Of a DNA stretch of 64,000 nucleotides, positions 38,001 through 47,000 are shown in pieces; within the stretch, counting starts at the first letter, position 1; each line of letters opens with the position of its first letter. The translations under genes and the position numbers were made by a program. The notes beneath the pieces were generated by a model. It searched no databases and was not told the DNA's origin. It saw only the letters and a program-made list of their open reading frames with translations. The DNA comes from Cyprinodon diabolis (taxonomy: Eukaryota; Chordata; Actinopteri; Cyprinodontiformes; Cyprinodontidae): NCBI GenBank assembly GCA_030533445.1, contig CM060076.1, positions 5,522,501 to 5,586,500 on the forward strand, given 5' to 3'.

Positions 38001-41000
38001 GATCCCTCCCGTCTTTTCCACCTGATCCTATTCCCGGTCGACCCGCAGCGCGTCCTCCTTCTCCTCCTGAGCCCATGCAGTTGGGCCGGTTACGGCTCAC
38101 CCCCGAGGAGAGGCAGCAGCGTATAGCTGCCAAATTATGTATTTATTGTGCTTCCCCGAATCATTTTATTGGCGACTGCCCTGAGCGGTCAAAAGACCGG
38201 GTCCGCCGGCTGTAGCAGGGAGACCGTCGGACCAAGTTAAGCTGTCAGCCCCTGCTCCTCCGCGTCTGTGCTTACGCGCCGCTTTAATTTCTTCCCGTGA
38301 AACCTTTAAGTTTTCCGCTCTGGTTGATTCAGGGTGCGACTTTAATTTAATAGACTGTTCTTTCGTTCAACGCTCCCAGCTCGAAACCGTGCCCCTGTGC
38401 ACCCCTCTCAAGGTCTCAGCCTTAGATGGAGGGGCTCTCCCTCAGATAACCCACCGAACTAAGCCCCTTGAGCTCGTGGTTTCAGGAAATCACAGGGAGC
38501 AGATCTCCTTCTTGGTTTTTCCTGTTAAGCAGGCTCCTCTGGTGTTGGGTTATTCTTGGTTACAGCAACACAACCCAAACATTAACTGGGCTGACCGGCG
38601 CATCGAAGCCTGGTCGATTAAATGCCATTCCAGCTGCCTGCTGTCGGCGGAACCCGCCAGCCCGATCACAGTCCAGCCTTCTGCTGAGGTTGATCCAGAA
38701 ATGTTAAGACTCGTTCCAGAGTCGTATCACGACCTCAAGTTGGTTTTTAGTAAGTCCCAGGCCTGCTCTTTGCCACCGCACCGACCCTACGATTGCGCAA
38801 TCAACCTCCTGCCGGGCGCCCCGCTCCCAGCCAGTCGCCTGTATAACATTTCTCAGGCCGAGCGACAGGCTTTGGAGAAATACATTAAGGAGTCACTAGC
38901 AGCCAGGCTGATTAGACCCTCGTCTTCCCCCCTCGGGGCTGGGTTCTTTTTTGTTGCGAAGAAGGATGGCTCCCTTCGCCCGTGCATAGACTACCGTGGG
39001 TTAAATGCTATAACGGTAAAGAACAGGTACCCCCTTCCTCTCCTTTCCTCCGCTCTTGAACCGGTCCAGTCCGCTACGGTCTTTTCTAAATTAGATCTGC
39101 GTAATGCTTACCACCTGGTCCGGATCCGCCGGGGGGACGAGTGGAAAACGGCCTTCAAGACACCCTTGGGCCATTTTGAATACCTGGTAATGCCTTTTGG
39201 GCTCAGCAATGCTCCAGCGGTCTTCCAATCCCTTGTGAACGATGTCCTCCGTGATTTCCTGAACCTCTTCGTTTTTGTCTACCTGGATGATATACTCATT
39301 TATTCACGAACCCTCTCTGAACACAGACACCATGTCCGCCTCGTTCTTCAGCGCCTTCTGGAGAATCGGCTTTTTGTGAAAGCAGAAAAGTGCGAGTTCC
39401 ACAAACCCTCTGTCACCTTCCTTGGTCTCATCCTGGAAGGGGGGCGTGTCCGGTCTGACCCTGAAAAGATCAGGGCTGTTCTCGAGTGGCCTGAACCAGA
39501 GAACAGAAGAGAGCTGCAGCGGTTTTTAGGTTTCGCTAACTTTTATCGCCGCTTTATCCGTGGGTACAGTCAGATCGCCGCCCCCCTTCATGCCCTCACG
39601 TCCGTGAAGACTTCGTTCAGGTGGAACACAGAGGCCGACTCAGCTTTCCGTGACCTTAAGGACAGGTTTTCCAAGGCCCCCATTCTCGTTCATCCAGACC
39701 CCTCCAAACAGTTCATTGTCGAAATAGATGCTTCCGACACTGGTGTTGGAGCTGTGTTGTCTCAGTGCTCGGGACTGGATCAGAAGATGCACCCATGCGC
39801 CTTCTTCTCCCGTCGTCTGTCCCCCGCTGAACGCAACTACGACGTCGGCGACAGGGAGCTCCTGGCCATAAAATTGGCCCTGGAGGAGTGGCGCCACTGG
39901 CTGGAGGGGTCTGAGCAGCCAGTACAAATATGGACAGATCATAAGAATCTAGCTTATCTCCAAACAGCTAAACGACTCAATCCCAGGCAAGCCCGTTGGT
40001 CCCTATTCTTTTCCCGTTTTAATTTAAGTATCTCCTACCGACCTGGTTCCAAGAATCTAAAACCTGATGCTCTGTCCCGCCTGTACGCCCCCCACGACTC
40101 AGTTAAGGAGCCCTCTCCCATCCTACCTCCAACCTGCACCTTTGGGGCCCTCCAGTGGGAGATTCTGGACCTCATTTCCCAAGCTCTGCCTGCTGACCCG
40201 GACCCAGGTAATGGCCCACCTAACCGCACCTATGTCCCCTCCTCCGTTCGGCCCCGCCTCATCCAGTGGGCCCACTCTGAAAAGTTATCGGCCCATCCTG
40301 GAATCCTCCGAACTATCAAGTTCATTTCCCGGCGGTTCTGGTGGCCCGACTTACCCAAGGATGTTAAACAGTTCGTCCTAGCCTGCCCAGTTTGTGCACA
40401 GAACAAGCCATCAAACAGACCCCCTGCAGGCTTGCTCCAGTCCCTGCCAGTCCCTGAGCGGCCATGGTCCCACATAGCCCTAGACTTTGTCACCGGCCTA
40501 CCCTCCTCCCAAGGTATGACCACTATTCTCACTGTGACTGATCGTTTCTCTAAGGCCTGCCACCTTATTCCCCTCAGAAAACTCCCCTCTGCTTTTCAGA
40601 CGGCCCAGCTCCTGGTGAAGCATGTTTTCCGCCAGCATGGGATCCCGCTGGACGTTCTGTCTGACCGTGGTCCACAGTTCACCTCGCGTGTGTGGAAGGA
40701 GTTTGCCGTGGCCCTTGGTGCCCGGTACTCTCTTACCTCTGGCTACCATCCGCAGACCAACGGTCAGACTGAGCGGCTCAACCAGGAGCTGGAGACCGCT
40801 CTCCGCTGTCTAACCTCCACCAATCCCTCCGACTGGTGTCAGTTCCTTCCCTGGGTGGAGTACGCTCATAACAGTCATGTCTCCACTGCGACTGGCATCT
40901 CCCCCTTCGAAGCTTCTCTGGGCTACCAACCACCTCTGTTTCCCGACGACCACAAGGAAATAGCTGTACCTTCCGTTGCCCACCACATCCACCGATGCAA

Positions 41001-44000
41001 AAGGGTCTGGACCCAGACCATCCAAGCCCTGAACCGGACCTCTGAGCTGAACCGCCGGTTTGCTGACCGCAGGCGAGTCCCTGCCCCCTCCTATCACCCC
41101 GGTCAGCGGGTCTGGTTATCTACTCGAAACCTCCCGTCCAGATCTTCCCATCGGAAGTTATTACCACGTTTCACTGGCCCCTATGAGATTGTCTCCGTCC
41201 TCAGCCCGACGACCGTCCGCCTCCGTCTCCCGTCCCATTCCAGGACCCACCCTACCTTCCATGTCTCTCAAATCAAGCCCGTCCTCTCTAGCCCGTTTTG
41301 CCCTCCGGCCGAACCCCCTCCACCCACCCTCGACCACCTGGGACGTCAGGTCCAAAGGGTCGTGGCCTCCCGTCGGCGTGGTAGAGGGTATCAATACCTC
41401 GTCGACTGGGTGGGCTGCGGTCCGGAGGAACGTTTCTGGTTCCTCCCTCCCTGACAGGTCGTTGGTGGACTCTTTCCTCTCCTCTTCCTCGAGGTCGCCG
41501 GGTGGCGACCATTGAGGGGGGGGTGGTGTCAGGACTCAGCCGACAGGGCCGTGCAGTTTCTGCCGGCTCTGCTTCTTTCTGCTTTCTCCGCAGGTGTTTG
41601 CAGTTGACAGGTGGGCAGGGCGCACACACCTGTGGCTGGTTGAGCTGCGTCTGATCGCACTATAAGAGCAGCATCCAGACAGCAGGAGGACGCCAGTGTG
41701 TTAACCGTAGTGGTACGACTAAGGCCACAGTCTCTCTACTGAGTTCAGACTTCCCTCGTTAACCCAAACCTCTGTGTTTCCCAGGTTACCTCTCGATCGC
41801 CTTTCAGAGGGTCCCACTCGTGCTGACTCCAGGGTCTGAGTTCCCACAGGGTCCTCCCTTTCTCCTGGCTCTAAGCAAGGTGCTTCGAGCCACTCTGGTT
41901 TCTCCTGCTGCCCCGGATCATTGTAAGTCAGCGCAGCTCTGTCACCCTCAAGCCCGAGCCTCACCTGTCACTGAGACACCTGCCACCAGCTCCATCGATC
42001 AGAGCCTGAGTCCGCTCCGTCCTCCCCCGGTTAGGTTGCTGCGTCCGGTGGTAAGCTCACGTTCCTCTGTTCTTTTTTGCCTGATCGCCCTTTCCGGCTA
42101 ATCACCTACTTCTCCTTTCAGAAGTCGAACGGGTCCCGGTGCTGTGGCTTCCCTGTCGCCTCCGTTGCTTCCATTTTCTCTCTATCAATAAACAGTTAAC
42201 TGATCCCTGTTGCCGTGTGTGTTCTGCATGTGGGCTAAATACGTTCAGCCGAACATGACACCATGTGCTATAGAAATAAACTTACCTTGCCTTTCCCCTC
42301 AATACAACTTTTAAACAAACATAGTTTCTAGCTGAATTCCTGGACCTCAGATGTTCTAGTTAGAACATGATTTGGTTTTCTAGGAATTCTAATGCCAAGT
42401 ATAATTTACACAGAATAATAGAATAAAGTTACATAACATAAAACATGACTGCATTAAGCTTGGTTTCATATTATAAAGAAATGGGCATGTTTGATGTCGA
42501 CTGCTAATGCTAAATTACTGCTGCAAATAAATATAAATTGATTCTTGGGATTTCAATGGACTCTGTTATCGATAAATTACACTGATTTGACCTTTGTAAA
42601 ACAGCAAAGCTCCACTATAACATAATGCCCATTGAAGTGTATGTGGCTTCTAAATAAAATCCTTTTTATTTAGCTGAGTAAAAACCAACTGTAATTTTTT
42701 TTATATAGATACCATTTCTAAAATGTCAAGAAACATCGCCTTGTGTTTTATTGTGTAGAGCTGTTTTCAGAGGCTTTTATCAGCTCCTTAGTTTTAGTGA
42801 AAGGATCTCTTACTGCTTCAGCTGGCCAAGAAATAATGGACCACTGCTTGGTCCACATAAACATGGAAGAGTGAGTAAGTTGTGAAAGCACTTTATTTAA
42901 CAGCAAAACTTTCTAAACTCCAGCTAACAGAACCACTTATGGACTGATTAGAGCAGTGACCAGTGTTGTCTGAGCTCATAAATTTAATTATGATAGATGT
43001 ATGGAGCTAAATCGGTCTCAGTTTTCACAAAAACATATATGTGATTCATACATTCACAGGACAAGCTCTACACAGACACAGCACGATTCACGCAACCATA
43101 CAATATTCACACATGCACAGCACATGATTTGCCAATGTATTTCTGGTCCATAAACAATATTAAATTGAATTACAAAGTACCAGTGGGCTTTAAATTTCAC
43201 TGCATTTGTGTGTGTGGATTTTTGAGACTCTCCTGACGTACCTTGATACACAAATGCATTTTTTTATTCAGGGGATGGTTTGCAGCCAATCACAGAGCTC
43301 CCTTGTATAAGCTAATCACAAGAAAGCAATCCAGGTGGGATGACAATTTGCTCTGGCTGGTGTTCTGTCAGCTAAACATATGGCATCAGGCCAGTATACC
43401 CTTAGTAATACACTTAATATAGAGTTTCTTCTGTCTCTGCTCTCTTTGCATACAGTGGCGGCTGGCCAATAGAGGGCGCTAGTGAGCCGCCCCACACCCA
43501 ATGACCCTGATTAAGACATTACAAAAATATGTATATATTCTTTTTTATCTAATTTCATTTTAAAATAAAATATAAAATATTTCGAAATATATCAATATAT
43601 TTTTTTAGATGTGCAAGATGAATATTTATTCTTTAATAACTAGTAAAGCGTCATTTCGTTTTTCGTCAGATTGGTGACATATTTCCACCCTAGGGCGCAA
43701 AAATCTTTGCCCATTGACTCTCATTTAAAGTTGTGCATGCGCAGTAGCTCCTCTGCCTCCTTTTTCAAATGTTAGGATCTGACCCGGCATTGATAAAGAC
43801 AGCTAGGACTGATATAAAGCCCTTTTTAGAAAAAGCAAAGGAGAAAAAACAATCTGGGATTCACATGAAAACTAATATAAGATAGTGTACTTTTTCTAGA
43901 TGTTTGTTATTGTGTATAGCTGCTCATAAATAGACACATATAACAAAAATAAATAGTTTTTCAATATTTAGAAAAATAAAAAGCTGAGTATTACCTTCTC

Positions 44001-47000
44001 CATTATTAAACTGGTACTGTACATTTCTGTTTTAGGTTTGTGACACAATATTTGACGTTGCAAAACACAGATTTGCTTTTACAAAGCCTCAGAAGGGCAA
44101 GATTTATGTACAAAAAGTAAATCTGTTCATGAAATTATGTTTTGTTTTTATGAAGTGTTTTTATAGTGCTTTGTTTTCTTGTTCACATTCATAATAATAT
44201 ACTGATGTGATACCTTAGCATGATTTATGGTAGATTTGGATTTGAGGTATATTTTTTGTTTTTGATATAGGTCTATTTTGAATTTATAGCCCCCCTAGAG
44301 AAAACTCCACCAGCCGCCACTGCTCACCAAGCATGCTGTTTCATTTCGCAATTTAGTCAGGTTTTTGTCGAATCAAATGTCCAAGAATCACACGGTAGAC
44401 TGGAGTTTTGATTTCTTTGTTTGTTTACCATCGTAGATCATGTTAAGATTTTATTTTATTTTGAAGGGAAGATTTTCCAGATTCCTGTTTTTACCTATCT
44501 TTTCCACATTATTAAGGCCTCATGCGTTTTTCTGGAGCCAGTAGTCTGAATAATAACTTCTCTGACTCTGAAGTCAGAAACTACAGGCCTTCCAGATGTC
44601 ATACTGAGAGATATTAGCTAAACTTGGCTTTCTGGGTAATGTCAGTGTATCCACTGTAGGGGTTGAAGCAACAATCCCTCCAGTCAAAGATGGGTTAAGG
44701 TGGCTGAACCACAGAGCAGAAAAAAAACATAGTTATTAATTAACAGCCTCATCTCACCCACATATAAAGCACTGTTCGGTGTGATGAATGTCAAACCGGC
44801 CTTATAAAACTTTGCCTCCTTTTCTTTCCAACTCCTCCAAAGGCTACTTCAGAATTGCTCTGATTTTGAAAAACTTCTGCATTTAGATTCAAATAAAACA
44901 GACTTTTACCGATGTAAAAATGTTTATCTTCTGCAGGACTTTTAATTGTGCTAATTGTTTTCATATTTGTTTATCAGATGCTTTTTGAGTTAAATCTTTT
45001 ATTAATATCAAATAGCCCTCTATTTAGCACAACAAAGCTTCTAGACCGGAGGTCTTCATTATCAGCATCTCGCCATCAGTTTGGGGTCCTAGGCCTGGTA
45101 AAAGTTGAACACCCCTGCTTTAGATCTTTATTTGGAATACTCTTTAATTCATCTTTTAAAACATACAAAAATACCCTTCCCCCAGGAAAATGTCAGAGTT
45201 TTGTTTTCATCTTATAAGCATGGATAACTACCAGTTTCTGAAAACCTGCTTTAAAGGCCTGATCAGTCATTCATGCATGGATGCCTTTGTTTTATGGCTG
45301 ACCTGTCTCCATCTATGGTTTCCTCTCTACTACCAGATATTCATCATGGCTCAATTTTAGAGCAGTGAGGTGTTGTAATATCAGTCCTTTAATGAGCACA
45401 GAGGGCTGACTGAAGCAGAGCAAGATGAAAGTTGGAAAGATGAAAGACCTTGATAGAGGAGTGAGAGTGCTGCTTTCAGAGGGTAACAATAATGCTACGG
45501 GCTGCACCTTTAGAGCCCTGAAGAAGAAAAACAAGTTTGATACAGTTATAAATACAAAACATCAACTAAATCTTTTGGTGTTAATTATTTTTCAACAAAG
45601 AAACTACTGTTTTCTGTACGTCTATTCATTTAATTTCATGGTCTATGCAAGAAAAACCTGCTCTATTTAAAAATAAACAAATTAAAAGTTTGTTTCTATG
45701 TTTTCTGTTAAATGATCTTAATTTGCCCCCAAAAAAGATGAGAGGAAAGATCTCGGGTTAATTTACATTTATAAAATGACACAAACTTAATCGTTAACTT
45801 TGTTGGAAGATGAAACAAAGTTAGAGAGTTACAGTAAAAAGTGTTTGCGGTTTTAACTTTTCCACTTGCAATTAATATATATTCAGCATAATCCTTAGAT
45901 CTCTAAATTTTGTTGGTTTAAGTAAAAACTTAAAAAGAAATCAAATGAACTGACTGCCAGTATTTAGTTTTTAGGTCTTTATGTAACATTTATGGCATTA
46001 GTGATATGAGTTTAAATGAGGATTAGGTCGAAGTTCAACTGAACCAACTGGATCGGTTACCCTCATGCAATCAGCTAATTAGCATTCATTAGCATTGAAA
46101 TCCTTTACATCTTCAGGTCTGTGTTCTCTTAATGTTTTGTTTTCCTCTTTATAAGTTTCTAGGTAAAATTTTAGTTAGAATCTTTCTTTTGTTGGACTGT
46201 TTTCTGACTCTTTTGTTTAGGTTCTTTGTTATTCCAGCCCCATCCTGGTTTTCTCCAAGTTAATCCTCTGATGATCAATCTTTTATTTGTGGTGGTTTGC
46301 CTCAAGATTTATGTCTGATTTAACTTTTTAATTTTTGGGGGGAAAGCTGTTTATTTTTATTACAGTATTCTTTTATTGCAGAAAATCTCCAGACTAGAAA
46401 CTCCTAGAAAACAAACCATAAACCGGGAAAAAAAAAATGTTCAAGAACAATTATATTGATGTTACTTCTTATACCCGTGCTGAAAATTATTCATACAACC
46501 TATGGCAAAAGGACAATGGGAAAAAAAATCATCGCTGTCCTATTTCTCCTCAAATTCTTCCTAACTAGCCAAGAAACGCAGATTTTGCAGATGAAACTTC
46601 TCTTCAGCTCTCAGAACTCATTCTAAAGGCCGATTCGGATGAACGAAGGTTGATTTTGTGCTGGAAGAGTCTACTAGTTCTTATTTCAAAATGTTGTGTG
46701 AATCAATCTGAATTTGGACTTTAGTGGGGAAAAAGGCTCACCATATCCCACAGAGGGCATAAGATGCATACAGTTCCAGCCTGTCCAATGAAAGGCTGAA
46801 TTTTAGCTTCATCATGAAAAAACTACCAAAACAAACAAACAAATGATGAATCAATAGATGAAATGTTACAAATCCCCTGAAATAATGTAATAGTATATTT
46901 GGGCAAGCTTAGGTCAGGTGGTATCGTTACAGAGTAAAACAACATCTGCTTTAGTTAGACATCACATTCTCTTAGCTTTCCCATTTTGAAAAGTATCTTA

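Larger units (their letters stand above)
36505..42260 (+). mobile_element. Ty3/Gypsy LTR retrotransposon, Tf1/sushi-like
   Basis: 5756-bp near-complete element flanked by the 5-bp duplication CCATG (36500-36504 and 42261-42265). Order: LTR, self-priming site, gag, protease-RT-RNase H-integrase-chromodomain, polypurine tract, LTR. The two LTRs differ by only about three substitutions and one 1-bp length change. It lies in intron 1 of triadin, opposite to the gene. Integrase downstream of RT and RNase H and a C-terminal chromodomain place it in the chromovirus branch. Confidence 0.95.

Noticed and set aside
37371..41964. Numerous minus-strand ORFs across the Gypsy element
   Set aside because: Shadows of the GC-rich gag and pol coding sequence.
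36505..42260. Endogenous retrovirus
   Set aside because: No envelope frame between pol and the 3' LTR. Integrase ends in a chromodomain and the polypurine tract follows at once, so it is a Gypsy retrotransposon.
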